A stretch of 64,000 nucleotides of DNA from an uncultured Veillonellaceae bacterium (GTDB lineage: Bacteria; Bacillota; Negativicutes; Veillonellales; Negativicoccaceae): the NCBI GenBank assembly GCA_945876385.1, contig CAMCNU010000001.1, positions 124,001 through 188,000 of the forward strand, in the 5' to 3' direction. A model generated the notes under the pieces. That model was given only the letters and a program-made list of their open reading frames with translations, had not been told where the DNA came from and did not search any database. Below, in pieces: positions 9,223 through 18,791 of this stretch. Numbering within the stretch: the first letter of the stretch is position 1; every line of letters starts with the position of its first letter. A program made the position numbers and the translations under genes.

Positions 9223-9660
9223 ATGTTCCTCAGCGAATATTCGCACAATATGGATACTAAGGGACGTGTCGCGTTGCCGGCAGAGTTCCGTGAACAGTTG
9301 GGCGAAGAGTGTGTGGTCGCTGCGGGATTTGATATTTGTCTGACAGTGTATCCTCTCGAATATTGGGAAAAGGTAGTAGAAAAATTGATGGACCTGCCGC
9401 CGTTCAGTATCGATGCGCGGAAGGTACAACGGAACATCATTAAAAATGCCAAGCATTTGACGTTTGACAAACAGGGACGGATTTTGATTCCGAAAAATTT
9501 GCGGGACTATGCCTTTATTCAAAAAGAGGTCAAGGTCATCGGAGTCGGTCGTCGGATTGAAATTTGGGATAAACAGAAACTCGATGAGCAGCAGCTTTCC
9601 GCCGAAGAATTCAGTAACTTGGCGGAATCGCTGGATTTGCCGGCAGATTTTACATTATAG
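9223..9660 (+). CDS. mraZ: Transcriptional regulator MraZ
   Basis: The 145-residue protein has the two SpoVT/AbrB-like half-domains of MraZ: SEYSHNMDTKGRVALPAEFR at the start and LTFDKQGRILIPKNLRDYA in the second half. MraZ forms a ring that binds GTGG-type repeats and controls the division and wall cluster. A GTG at 9214 would add MRQ, but MraZ proteins begin at the MF residues, and GGGAGGTG lies at a good distance from the ATG at 9223. It is followed eight bases later by rsmH, the usual order. Confidence 0.95.
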   Translation: MFLSEYSHNMDTKGRVALPAEFREQLGEECVVAAGFDICLTVYPLEYWEKVVEKLMDLPPFSIDARKVQRNIIKNAKHLTFDKQGRILIPKNLRDYAFIQKEVKVIGVGRRIEIWDKQKLDEQQLSAEEFSNLAESLDLPADFTL

Positions 9661-9668
9661 GGTGAAAC

Positions 9669-10601
9669 ATGTTTGCACATACAACGGTGTTACAGCAAGA
9701 AACCGTCATGTCGATATTCCGAAATCCCGACGGGGTGTATGTGGATATGACCCTCGGCGGCGGCGGTCACAGTGCCTGTTTGGCACAGCATCTGAGCGCA
9801 CGGGGGCGACTTGTCGGAATTGATCGCGACGTTGCCGCATTGACTGCCGCCAAAGCACGATTGGCGAGAGCGGTTTGTCAAGTGGATTACGTGGAAAGCA
9901 ACTACAGCGATTTACCGCAGGTGTTGCAACAGCTGGGTATCGAGCGTGTCGACGGCATTATTTTTGATTTAGGTGTATCGTCATACCAACTGGACACGGC
10001 GGAGCGAGGTTTTTCCTATCAGCATGACGGACGCCTGGATATGCGTATGGACCGACGCCAGACACTGAGCGCATATGATGTGGTCAATACCTATACCGAG
10101 ACGGCACTGGTCGATGTCATTCGGAGGTACGGTGAAGAACGTTGGGCTAAACGCATCGGTAATTATATTGTCAAAGCGAGAAGTCGCGCGCCGATTGAAA
10201 CGACATCGGAATTGGTTTCGGTGATTAAAGAGGCCATCCCGGCAGGGGCAAGGCGGCAGGGGCCTCATCCGGCCAAGCGTACGTTTCAGGCTTTGCGGAT
10301 TGAAGTCAACGGGGAACTGCGTGACTTGGAACGGTCAATACGACAGGCTGTGGAAGCATTGCGTGTCGGCGGCCGAATCGCAATCATCAGTTTTCATTCA
10401 TTGGAAGATCGGATTGTGAAGCAGGTGTTTCGAGAGTTGGCAACCGGATGTATTTGTCCTCCGACATTTCCGGTCTGCACCTGCTGTCACAAGCCGACGC
10501 TTACGGTGTTAGGGAAAGCAAGAAAGGCCTCTGCGGAAGAGGTTGAGCAAAATCCGCGCGCGCGCAGTGCGATGTTGCGGGTGGCGGAGAAAGTATCCTG
10601 A
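9669..10601 (+). CDS. rsmH: 16S rRNA (cytosine-1402-N4)-methyltransferase RsmH
   Basis: The 310-residue protein starts HTTVLQQETV, carries the SAM-binding MTLGGGGHSACLA motif, FDLGVSSYQLD, and the C-terminal AIISFHSLEDRIVK and NPRARSAMLRVAE segments of MraW/RsmH. It methylates N4 of C1402 in 16S rRNA. It is the second gene of the dcw cluster, in its standard place after mraZ. Confidence 0.97.
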   Translation: MFAHTTVLQQETVMSIFRNPDGVYVDMTLGGGGHSACLAQHLSARGRLVGIDRDVAALTAAKARLARAVCQVDYVESNYSDLPQVLQQLGIERVDGIIFDLGVSSYQLDTAERGFSYQHDGRLDMRMDRRQTLSAYDVVNTYTETALVDVIRRYGEERWAKRIGNYIVKARSRAPIETTSELVSVIKEAIPAGARRQGPHPAKRTFQALRIEVNGELRDLERSIRQAVEALRVGGRIAIISFHSLEDRIVKQVFRELATGCICPPTFPVCTCCHKPTLTVLGKARKASAEEVEQNPRARSAMLRVAEKVS

Positions 10602-10628
10602 GTGTGAGTAAATATAGGAGTGAGTGAC

Positions 10629-10988
10629 ATGTTGGCGAAAAGCGATGCGGTAAAATACGGTGTAGTGACGAATGTGCCTGCGGTAGCGGTTGGCGGGCAG
10701 GAACGAAGTCAATCTCTTTGGTTGTGGAGAGTAGTCTACACGGCAGGTATCGTTTTCGTCGCGTTGGTACTGGCATATATTCCGCCGATCAGTGTCGGTT
10801 CACAAGAACAGGAAGTCCAGCAAGTGCGTGAACGTGTGGCACAATTGGCAAATGAAAATGAAATACTGCAACTCAAGGTCAATCAACTCAAGTCATTGGA
10901 ACGGATACAAATGATTGCGGAAACCGAGTTGGGCATGGTGATTCCGACTGCGGCAGTGTATAGCAGTAGTACGGCGAGCCGTCGCTAA
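10629..10988 (+). CDS. ftsL: FtsL-like division protein
   Basis: The 119-residue protein has a short cytoplasmic tail, one membrane segment (about residues 34-54) and a coiled coil (EVQQVRERVAQLANENEILQ) followed by a short C-terminal tail. This is the bitopic layout of FtsL/DivIC, which bridges FtsQ and FtsB in the divisome. Sequence conservation in the family is low, so the call rests on topology and on position right after rsmH. The ATG at 10629, with TAGGAG 8 bases upstream, is preferred over the GTG at 10620. The penicillin-binding protein gene that usually follows is missing here. Confidence 0.75.
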   Translation: MLAKSDAVKYGVVTNVPAVAVGGQERSQSLWLWRVVYTAGIVFVALVLAYIPPISVGSQEQEVQQVRERVAQLANENEILQLKVNQLKSLERIQMIAETELGMVIPTAAVYSSSTASRR

Positions 10989-11013
10989 AAGGCGCGTCGA
11001 TTTAACAGTGAGC

Positions 11014-11035
11014 ATAGCAGCCGGTCGGCTGCTAT
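11014..11035 (+). other. Short perfect hairpin between ftsL and murE
   Basis: A 9-bp stem (11014-11022 with 11027-11035) has a GGTC loop and is followed by a weak pyrimidine stretch. It may attenuate transcription or protect an mRNA end; the T-run is too poor to call a terminator. Confidence 0.4.
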
Positions 11036-11053
11036 CTTTCTATGAGGGGAACT

Positions 11054-12544
11054 ATGAAATCATTACAGGAAATCCAGGAAAAACTGAACGCCTCGCGTGT
11101 AATCGGGGCGACAAAAGCGATGGTGACCGGTGTGACAACCGACTCCCGGAAGGTCGAGCAGGGAAGTTTATTCATCTGTTTGCGTGGTGTGCATGTCGAC
11201 GGACATGATTTTGCCCGTCGTGCGGCGGAAGCGGGAGCGAGCGCAATCGTTGCGGAAGTGCCGCTGGAATTACCGGCAACGGTGACACAATTCATTGTGC
11301 CGGATACACGTGCGGCAATGCAGGAGATTATTCCGTTCTTTTATGACTATCCGGCACAGGATATGCGGATTATCGGAGTGACGGGAACCAACGGAAAAAC
11401 GACGGTAACCCATATGATTGCGCACTTGCTTCGCCACCAAGGGGCGACGGTCGGATTAATCGGGACAGTGCATGTGCTGATCGGCGAGCAGGAGTACCCG
11501 ACGGTAAATACCACGCCTGATGTCGATACGATGCAGTTTTGGCTGGCGCGGATGAAAGCGGCGGGAGTCACGCATGTCATTATGGAAGTGTCCTCGCATG
11601 CATTGGCACTGGGGCGTGTTGCAGGGATTGAATTTGATGTGGCGGTGTTTACGAATCTGACGCAAGATCATTTGGATTTTCACGGGACGATGGAAGCCTA
11701 TGCCCAAGCCAAGCAATCTCTTTTCACGCAAATCGGTCAGACGGGGCAGAAGTCGCATAAAGCGGCGGTGATTAACGGGGATGACCCGTACGGACAGATG
11801 ATGGAACGGGCAGTGGCAGCCGGTGACTGCGATCTGATTTTGTACGGCATGGGAGAATCGGTGCAGGTGCGAGCCAAAAACAGCATCGTGACGGCAGCCG
11901 GATCGGATTTCACCTTGGTGGTGGACGGTGTGGAATATCCCTGCCGGACGAATATTATGGGGACGTTCAATATTTACAACATGCTGGCAGCGATAGCGGT
12001 TGCACGACATGAAGGCATGAAGATGGCGGATATATTGGTCGCTTTGGGACGGTTTCGTTCGGTGGCGGGTCGATTTGAACAAATTGACGAGGGACAGGAT
12101 TTTGCAGTGATTGTCGATTATGCACATACACCCGACGGACTGGAAAAAATCTTGCGAACCGCACGGGAAATGACGTCCGGGCGTGTCTTAATCGCATTCG
12201 GATGCGGCGGCGACAGAGATGCGTCCAAACGTCCGATTATGGGGGAAATCGCGGCGCGCTATGCGAATGTTGTGTGGGTGACCAGCGATAATCCCCGTAC
12301 GGAGGATCCGGAGCAAATTATCGAGCAAGTGTATGCGGGGTGCTTGCGGAGCAAAGCAGCGTATACGGAAATTTATCGCGAGCCGGATCGTCGCCGGGCA
12401 ATTGCCGAGGTGGTAGGGATGGCGCGAACGGGCGATGTGGTGTTAATTGCCGGGAAAGGGCATGAAGACTATCAGATCATCGGAGAAGAAAAAATTCATT
12501 TTGATGATCGGGAAGAAGCACGTCGGGTGCTGCGGAGGAAATAA
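11054..12544 (+). CDS. murE: UDP-MurNAc-tripeptide synthetase MurE, DAP-adding type
   Basis: The 496-residue Mur ligase shows the ATP-binding GVTGTNGKTTVTHMI, the EVSSHAL segment and a C-terminal HEDYQIIG. The signature SDNPRTEDP contains the DNPR motif typical of meso-diaminopimelate-adding enzymes rather than lysine-adding ones. It joins the third amino acid to UDP-MurNAc-L-Ala-D-Glu in the cytoplasm. The ATG at 11054, with GAGGGG just upstream, is favoured over the ATG at 11042. MurF follows with a TAATG overlap. Confidence 0.95.
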   Translation: MKSLQEIQEKLNASRVIGATKAMVTGVTTDSRKVEQGSLFICLRGVHVDGHDFARRAAEAGASAIVAEVPLELPATVTQFIVPDTRAAMQEIIPFFYDYPAQDMRIIGVTGTNGKTTVTHMIAHLLRHQGATVGLIGTVHVLIGEQEYPTVNTTPDVDTMQFWLARMKAAGVTHVIMEVSSHALALGRVAGIEFDVAVFTNLTQDHLDFHGTMEAYAQAKQSLFTQIGQTGQKSHKAAVINGDDPYGQMMERAVAAGDCDLILYGMGESVQVRAKNSIVTAAGSDFTLVVDGVEYPCRTNIMGTFNIYNMLAAIAVARHEGMKMADILVALGRFRSVAGRFEQIDEGQDFAVIVDYAHTPDGLEKILRTAREMTSGRVLIAFGCGGDRDASKRPIMGEIAARYANVVWVTSDNPRTEDPEQIIEQVYAGCLRSKAAYTEIYREPDRRRAIAEVVGMARTGDVVLIAGKGHEDYQIIGEEKIHFDDREEARRVLRRK

Positions 12545-13914
12545 TGGCACGATTCAGTATCGATGAACTTATCACGGTGACCGCTGCTGTTTGTCTGCAG
12601 CGAGGGACAGCGTCATATGTGGAAACGGTCGGTACGGACAGTCGTCACGTGCAACCGAACATGCTGTTTATCCCGCTATGCGGCGAGCGATTTGACGGAC
12701 ACGACTATATCGAATCCGCGGTCGCACAAGGCGCGACCGCGGTGCTGACGGAGCACGCGGTGCAGCCGTGCCGCGCGGATGTAACGGTGCTGCAGGTAAA
12801 CGATACGCGAGTTGCGTTGCAGCAGTTGGCCGGCTATCATCGTCGGCGCTTCGATGTGGATGTGGTCGCAGTGACCGGATCCAACGGTAAAACGACGACG
12901 AAAGAGTTGATTGCATCGGTCTTGGCACAACAGTACAAGGTGCGCAAAACGGAAAAGAATTTTAATAATGAAATCGGTATGGCGATGACATTATTGCAGC
13001 TTGACGAATCCGATGAAGTCTGCGTGGTGGAAATGGGAATGCGCGGCCGCGGACAAATCCGCGAGCTGGCGCAAATGGCAATGCCGACAGTAGGGGTCGT
13101 GACCAATGTCGGTGTGGCGCATTTGGAATTGTTGGGCAGCCGGCAAGAAATCGCACTGGCCAAGCAGGAGCTCATTGAAATGCTGCCGGCTGACGGCACG
13201 GCCGTGTTGAACTGTGACGATGCGCGGGTATCGGCGATGGAACGCGTCATGAAAGGGCGCACCGTACGCTACGGAATGAAAGCGGGCGCGTCCGTGCAGG
13301 CGATGAATGTGGAATACGATATCGGTAAGACGAAATTCATGTGCCGGGTATTTGATGAAGTATATCCTGTCGTGTTGCCGATGATCGGTCGCCATAATGT
13401 GTATAATGCGTTGGCGGCGATTGCGGTCGGGCGTGTCTTGGGTGTGCCGGAAACGAAGATTCAAAAAGGGCTGCAGCTCGCGACACAGGTCGGCATGCGG
13501 CAAGAGGTGCAGACATACGGAGCGATTACGTTTGTTAATGATGCGTACAATGCCAATCCGGATTCATTGCGCTGTTCGCTGTCCTCACTGGGACAAGTCG
13601 GAGACGGTCGCAAGATAGCCGTTTTAGGCAATATGTATGAGTTGGGCGACGATGCACCGAAGCAGCATCGCGCAGTCGGCGCAAGCCTGCCGGACTATGG
13701 GATTGCAGCCGTGATTACGGTCGGTGAGCTGGCCGCAGAGACGGCGGCCGCCGCGCAGGAGAAGGGGATTGAGTCTTACCCGTGCACGACAATTACGCAG
13801 GCGGTACGGCAGTTGCGACAATGGGTACAAGACGGAGATATTGTACTGGTGAAAGGGTCCCGCTCGATGCAAATGGAACAAGTAATCGCACAATGGAAAG
13901 AAGGACGAGACTGA
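12544..13914 (+). CDS. murF: UDP-MurNAc-tripeptide:D-Ala-D-Ala ligase MurF
   Basis: The 456-residue Mur ligase has VTGSNGKTTTKELIA for ATP binding, EMGMRGRGQI, an NAYNANPDSLR segment typical of MurF, and a C-terminal VLVKGSRSMQME. It attaches D-Ala-D-Ala to the UDP-MurNAc tripeptide in the cytoplasm. The start shares one base with the murE stop, and mraY starts directly after its stop, so translation is coupled. Confidence 0.96.
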   Translation: MARFSIDELITVTAAVCLQRGTASYVETVGTDSRHVQPNMLFIPLCGERFDGHDYIESAVAQGATAVLTEHAVQPCRADVTVLQVNDTRVALQQLAGYHRRRFDVDVVAVTGSNGKTTTKELIASVLAQQYKVRKTEKNFNNEIGMAMTLLQLDESDEVCVVEMGMRGRGQIRELAQMAMPTVGVVTNVGVAHLELLGSRQEIALAKQELIEMLPADGTAVLNCDDARVSAMERVMKGRTVRYGMKAGASVQAMNVEYDIGKTKFMCRVFDEVYPVVLPMIGRHNVYNALAAIAVGRVLGVPETKIQKGLQLATQVGMRQEVQTYGAITFVNDAYNANPDSLRCSLSSLGQVGDGRKIAVLGNMYELGDDAPKQHRAVGASLPDYGIAAVITVGELAAETAAAAQEKGIESYPCTTITQAVRQLRQWVQDGDIVLVKGSRSMQMEQVIAQWKEGRD

Positions 13915-14868
13915 ATGGATATGACCTATTGGTTAATTGCGTTATCATCGGCGGCGATTATGATTGCCGTCGGTCTGGCGGGAATTCCGCTGTTGCGACG
14001 ACTGAATGCACGGCAAGAAGTGCGTGAAGAAGGACCGCAAAGTCACCGACGGAAAAGCGGTACACCGACGATGGGCGGCGTATTGATGATGGCCGCTCTG
14101 GCGATTTCACTGGTGTTGTATCGGGTGGATGCGGTCGATATCTATTGGCTGTTGTTTTTGGTCTTCGGGTATGCATTACTCGGCCTGCTGGATGACGGCA
14201 TCAAGGCGGTATATAAACGCAATCTCGGCTTGACGGCACGGCAAAAAATGCTGGGACAATTGTTGTTGGCGGGGGTTTTTTGTTACGGACTCTCGACGGT
14301 CGAACACATGACGACCGTTTTACATGTTCCGTACAGCAATTTGGTCTGGGATCTCGGCGCGGCCTACTATGCGTTGGCAATGGTGGTGATTGTCGGGACG
14401 TCGAACGCGGTCAATTTGACTGACGGTCTGGACGGTTTGGCGGCGGGGACTGTGGCTGTGGCGATGGCCGCCTATACCTGGATTGCGCGCATGCAAGGTA
14501 TGATGGATGTGGCGTTGGTCAGCACCATTTTGCTGGGGATTTGCTTGGGCTTTTTGGTGTTTAACTATCATCCTGCCAAAGTGTTTATGGGAGATACGGG
14601 ATCGTTGGCGCTGGGAGCCGGACTTGCCGGAATGGCGCTTTGGACACATACGGAACTATTGCTGATTGTCATCGGCGGCGTATTTGTTGCGGAAGCGCTG
14701 TCGGTAATCTTGCAGGTGACATCGTATAAGACACGAGGCAAGCGGATTTTTCGGATGAGTCCGCTGCATCATCATTTTGAGTTGGGCGGCTGGGGCGAAG
14801 TGCGCGTGATCCATACCTTTTGGCTGGCCGCTATCCTTTGTGCATGCGTGGGGGTTTGGCTGTACTGA
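13915..14868 (+). CDS. mraY: Phospho-MurNAc-pentapeptide transferase MraY
   Basis: The 317-residue integral membrane protein has about ten hydrophobic segments. It carries the MraY signatures SHRRKSGTPTMGG, a DDGIKAV pair of aspartates, NAVNLTDGLDGLA, FMGDTGSLALG and SPLHHHFE. It transfers phospho-MurNAc-pentapeptide to undecaprenyl phosphate to form lipid I at the inner membrane face. The start is adjacent to the murF stop; a second ATG lies two codons downstream. Confidence 0.97.
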   Translation: MDMTYWLIALSSAAIMIAVGLAGIPLLRRLNARQEVREEGPQSHRRKSGTPTMGGVLMMAALAISLVLYRVDAVDIYWLLFLVFGYALLGLLDDGIKAVYKRNLGLTARQKMLGQLLLAGVFCYGLSTVEHMTTVLHVPYSNLVWDLGAAYYALAMVVIVGTSNAVNLTDGLDGLAAGTVAVAMAAYTWIARMQGMMDVALVSTILLGICLGFLVFNYHPAKVFMGDTGSLALGAGLAGMALWTHTELLLIVIGGVFVAEALSVILQVTSYKTRGKRIFRMSPLHHHFELGGWGEVRVIHTFWLAAILCACVGVWLY

Positions 14869-14869
14869 C

Positions 14870-14899
14870 TTGTTATGTTCAGGCATTTCGTACTATACT
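14870..14899 (+). promoter_or_regulatory. Possible internal promoter before murD
   Basis: TTGTTA (14870-14875) and TATACT (14894-14899) are spaced 18 bases apart in the 67-base gap after mraY, one of the few real gaps inside the dcw cluster. Confidence 0.45.
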
Positions 14900-14935
14900 G
14901 TATAGATAAAGTAATCATTGAATGAGGCGAGTGCG

Positions 14936-16303
14936 ATGACATTTCACGGACAAAATATATTGGTGCTGGGAGCCGGCATCAGCGGCACCGGAGCGGCAAG
15001 GGCGTTGTGTCGGGCCGGGGCGCAAGTCACGCTTTCCGATGTGCGACCGCTGTCGGCGGAGTTGACGTCGGCGTTGACCGCAATGGGGATACGCTGTGTA
15101 TTCGGCGTGCAGGATTCGCCGCTATTGGCAGGGATAACGCAAGTGGTGGTCTCACCGGGGATTGCGCTCACGACACCGATTCTGCGGTTGGCGACGGAGG
15201 CGCATATCCCGATTGTGGCAGAGCTGGAAATCGCGTACCGATTGGCGGATGCCCCGATATATGCGATTACGGGGACGAACGGAAAAACGACCACAACAAC
15301 ATTGCTGGGCAGCATGTTTGAAGCGGCCGGACGGGAGTATGTGGTCGGAGGTAATATCGGATCGGCGTTGTCGGAGGATGTCGGTGAAGTCTCCTCAGCC
15401 GGGGTAATCGTTGCGGAGGTCTCCAGTTTTCAGCTGGAGACGGTTCATACGTTTCGGCCGCATGTCGCCGCCATCTTGAATATCACACCGGATCACTTTG
15501 AGCGTCATGGCAGTATGGAGGCCTATGTGGCGGCGAAGAGTCGTGTGTTTGAGAACCAGACTGCAGAGGATATATTCATTGTCAATCGGCATGACCGCTA
15601 TTGCCGCGAATTGGCGAATCAGGCCAAGTCGCAGGTATATTGGGTATCAACGCAAGATATAGTCGAGCGCGGCGGATATGTTCGTGACGGGATGCTGTAT
15701 TTGCGGATGGACGATAGGGATATTCCGCTGGTTCGTACCGATGAACTGCAAATTCACGGTGAACACAACTGGCTTAACGCGTTGACTGCCGCCTTGATGG
15801 CGTATACGGGACAAGTGCCGGTTCGTGTGATTCAAGGGGTGTTGCGTGTCTTTCGCGGATTGCCGCATCGAGTAGAGCGTGTACGGCAAATCGATCGGGT
15901 GACGTATTATGATGATTCGAAAGCCACCAACCCGGACGCGACAGTGAAAGCGTTGGCAGAGTTTTCCGGTCACACGGTTTGGATTGCCGGCGGACATGAT
16001 AAACAGACCGGCATTGACGAATTGATGACGACGGCTCGCGAATCCGTCTGTGCGGCGGTTTTTGTCGGAGAAGCGGCGGCTCGTTTTGCGCACGAGGCAA
16101 CAAACGCAGGGCTGACGGAGTATGTCATGGCAGACAGCATGGAAACTGCAGTGGCGAGGGCAAAGGAGTTGGCAGCGCGTTGCGGTGCGGATGTCGTGCT
16201 CTTTTCGCCGGCGTGCTCCAGTTTTGATATGTATCGAAACTATCGGGAGCGGGGGCGGGATTTCAAGCGTTGCGTAAATTTGTTGGAAAGCGGACAATCA
16301 TGA
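14936..16303 (+). CDS. murD: UDP-MurNAc-L-Ala:D-Glu ligase MurD
   Basis: The 455-residue protein opens with an N-terminal Rossmann motif (LVLGAGISGTGAARAL), has ITGTNGKTTTTTLLGS for ATP binding, and the YYDDSKATNPDATVKAL and WIAGGHDKQT segments that mark MurD. It adds D-glutamate to UDP-MurNAc-L-Ala. The ATG at 14936, with GAGGCGAG upstream, is chosen over a TTG at 14918. The stop overlaps the murG start as ATGA. The usual neighbour ftsW is not present between murD and murG. Confidence 0.96.
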   Translation: MTFHGQNILVLGAGISGTGAARALCRAGAQVTLSDVRPLSAELTSALTAMGIRCVFGVQDSPLLAGITQVVVSPGIALTTPILRLATEAHIPIVAELEIAYRLADAPIYAITGTNGKTTTTTLLGSMFEAAGREYVVGGNIGSALSEDVGEVSSAGVIVAEVSSFQLETVHTFRPHVAAILNITPDHFERHGSMEAYVAAKSRVFENQTAEDIFIVNRHDRYCRELANQAKSQVYWVSTQDIVERGGYVRDGMLYLRMDDRDIPLVRTDELQIHGEHNWLNALTAALMAYTGQVPVRVIQGVLRVFRGLPHRVERVRQIDRVTYYDDSKATNPDATVKALAEFSGHTVWIAGGHDKQTGIDELMTTARESVCAAVFVGEAAARFAHEATNAGLTEYVMADSMETAVARAKELAARCGADVVLFSPACSSFDMYRNYRERGRDFKRCVNLLESGQS

Positions 16304-17403
16304 CCCGGGCGATTTTATCCGGTGGCGGTACCGGCGGTCACATTTACCCGGCGTTGACCATTGCGGAAACGATGCAGCAGATGTACGGGACGGAGTTTTT
16401 ATTTGTCGGGAGCGAGAACGGGCTGGAAACCGATATTGTGCCGGCTGCCGGGTATCCGTTGGAAACGCTTCCGATTCGCGGTATCGAACGCCGATTGACG
16501 TGGCGGCATTTCACCACATTCGCGCTGGCGGCGGAAAGTGTCGTCAAGGCAAACGGATTGCTGCAACGGTTTCGACCGGATGTCGTCATCGGCACCGGGG
16601 GCTATGTGTGCGGACCGGTTTTGCTGGCCGCCGCATTACGCGGGATACCGACGTTGATACAAGAGCAAAACGTCGTTCCCGGCGTGACAAATCGGATATT
16701 GGGGCGGATGGTGACGCGGATTGCGTTGGGATATGCGGAAGCGCGTCGCCATTTTTCTCGAGCGGATAACTGTGTGGTGACAGGCAACCCCGTGCGGCCC
16801 GAAGTGATGAGTGTGACGCGTGAAGCGGCACGACGCGAGTTGGCCATTGCGGCCGATGATTTTGTCGTGCTGGCGGCCGGCGGCAGTCGCGGGGCGCGTG
16901 CAATCAACGAAGCGATGGAAACGGTTTTTCAACAGTACGCCGAAGTATCGGGCGTGACCGTGTTGCATGTCAGCGGTAAGAGCGAATATGAACGTTGCCG
17001 CGCCCGGTTGGAAGAAAAAGGCCTGTCGGGCTATCGCCATTTGCGTTTGATTCCCTACCTGGAACAGATGCCGACAGCACTGGCGGCCGCGGATTTGGCG
17101 GTTTTTCGGGCCGGTGCGGTCGGGTTGGCGGAGTTGACGGCAAGGGGAATACCGAGCATATTGATTCCGTATCCGTATGCAACGGCCAACCATCAGCTGT
17201 ACAATGCCAACGTGTTAGAACGAGCCGGTGCGGCCGAGGTAATAGAAAATCACAATTTGCGCGGTGAGGATTTGGCGGCGCGCATTGAGCGCTTGCGCCG
17301 ATCGCCGCAAGAATTGCAGTACATGGCGCGCGCCAGCCGATTGCTGGGACGTCCGCAAGCGGCACAAGCGATTGCCGAACTGGCATTTTCTTTGATTGGG
17401 TGA
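16300..17403 (+). CDS. murG: Lipid II synthase MurG
   Basis: The 367-residue GT-B glycosyltransferase has GGGTGGHIYPALTIAE at the N-terminus, GTGGYVCGP, the QEQNVVPG segment and a donor-site FRAGAVGLAEL stretch. It transfers GlcNAc to lipid I at the inner membrane face. The open frame extends upstream into murD, but homology begins at the ATG that overlaps the murD stop. MurC starts four bases after its stop. Confidence 0.96.
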   Translation: MTRAILSGGGTGGHIYPALTIAETMQQMYGTEFLFVGSENGLETDIVPAAGYPLETLPIRGIERRLTWRHFTTFALAAESVVKANGLLQRFRPDVVIGTGGYVCGPVLLAAALRGIPTLIQEQNVVPGVTNRILGRMVTRIALGYAEARRHFSRADNCVVTGNPVRPEVMSVTREAARRELAIAADDFVVLAAGGSRGARAINEAMETVFQQYAEVSGVTVLHVSGKSEYERCRARLEEKGLSGYRHLRLIPYLEQMPTALAAADLAVFRAGAVGLAELTARGIPSILIPYPYATANHQLYNANVLERAGAAEVIENHNLRGEDLAARIERLRRSPQELQYMARASRLLGRPQAAQAIAELAFSLIG

Positions 17404-17407
17404 GCGT

Positions 17408-18778
17408 ATGAATTTAAATCAATATCAACATTTACATTTAGTCGGTATCGGCGGCGTGGGAATGAAAGCTATCGCGCATGTCCTTTGTCAAAAAGGGATG
17501 ACCGTTTCCGGGTCGGATCAAGACGGCGGTGCCGATCTTGACACGCTTCGCCAAGACGGTGCGCGCATTTTTAGCGGGCATGATGCGGCGAATATTGTCG
17601 GCGCCCAGGCGCTGGTGGTCTCGACCGCGATTCCGGCGGACAATCCGGAGGTATTGGCGGCACGTGCGCAAGGGATTCCCGTGTTTCATCGTTCGGACAT
17701 TGTTACGGCAATCATGAATGACGGTATGGGGATTGCCGTCGCCGGTGCGCACGGCAAGACGACAACCACTTCGATGATTGGCAGAATTTGTGAAGAAGCC
17801 GGGAATGAATCGACGATTTTAATCGGCGGCGAAGTGGACTATTTGCGCGGCAACTCCAAGTTGGGGCGTGGACGGTATGTCGTAGCGGAAGCGGATGAAA
17901 GTGACGGTTCGTTTTTAAAGCTGAAACCGCATATTGCGGTGGTAACGAATATTGAAGACGATCACTTGGACTATTACGGTTCATTGGAACACATTTGCGA
18001 GGCCTTCGTTACCTTTATTCATCGCCTGGATTCCCGTAGCGGGTTGGCTGTCATTTGCGGCGAGAATGAAAACAATCGGCGACTGTTACCGCAATTGGAG
18101 CGGTCGTATGTCACTTACGGGTTTGACGAAGCATTTGATTATCGCGCCGCGGATATTTGCTATCGCGACGGGAAGATGCATTTTACCGTCAAGAAAAAAG
18201 GGCATACCCTCGGTGACGTTGCACTGCAAATACCGGGAGTGCATAATGTGCTGAATGCACTGGCAACGGTTATTGTCGGCCTGGAAATCGGCATTCCGTT
18301 TACTGTGATTGCATCCGGATTGGCGGATTTTCACGGGACCAAGAGACGATTCCAGACCTTGCTGCATACGGATGATATTTGGCTGATTGATGACTACGCC
18401 CATCATCCTACGGAAATTCAGGCGACTTTGCATGCCGCCCGAGAGGTTGCGTCGAATCGGTTGATTTGTGTATTTCAGCCGCATCGCTACACGCGAACGG
18501 ACTTGTTGCAGGATGAATTTGCGGTGGCGTTTGATGCGGCGGATATCGTGATATTTACGGATATTTATCCGGCAGGTGAGGCGCCTATTCCCAGGGTTGA
18601 CGGCGAATTGTTGCCGCGGCGGGCAAAGGCAAGTGCTCGCGATGTGCGGTATGTGCCTGACAAACGGTTATTGCCGAACTATTTGTGCGAGCTGGCGCAA
18701 CCGGGAGATATGATTATTGTCATGGGGGCCGGCGACATTTGTGAATGCGGCTATGCATTGGCGAAAGAGTGGAAATGA
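17408..18778 (+). CDS. murC: UDP-MurNAc:L-alanine ligase MurC
   Basis: The 456-residue protein starts LHLVGIGGVGMKAIA, the N-terminal UDP-binding Rossmann motif, followed by AGAHGKTTTTSMIG for ATP, EADESDGSF, and DDYAHHPTEI with FQPHRYTRT in the C-terminal domain. It adds the first amino acid of the stem peptide. The ATG at 17408 is used; a TTG at 17396 would overlap murG. The MurB gene, often next to MurC in Firmicutes, does not follow. Confidence 0.96.
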   Translation: MNLNQYQHLHLVGIGGVGMKAIAHVLCQKGMTVSGSDQDGGADLDTLRQDGARIFSGHDAANIVGAQALVVSTAIPADNPEVLAARAQGIPVFHRSDIVTAIMNDGMGIAVAGAHGKTTTTSMIGRICEEAGNESTILIGGEVDYLRGNSKLGRGRYVVAEADESDGSFLKLKPHIAVVTNIEDDHLDYYGSLEHICEAFVTFIHRLDSRSGLAVICGENENNRRLLPQLERSYVTYGFDEAFDYRAADICYRDGKMHFTVKKKGHTLGDVALQIPGVHNVLNALATVIVGLEIGIPFTVIASGLADFHGTKRRFQTLLHTDDIWLIDDYAHHPTEIQATLHAAREVASNRLICVFQPHRYTRTDLLQDEFAVAFDAADIVIFTDIYPAGEAPIPRVDGELLPRRAKASARDVRYVPDKRLLPNYLCELAQPGDMIIVMGAGDICECGYALAKEWK

Positions 18779-18791
18779 GCGGAGCGATAGT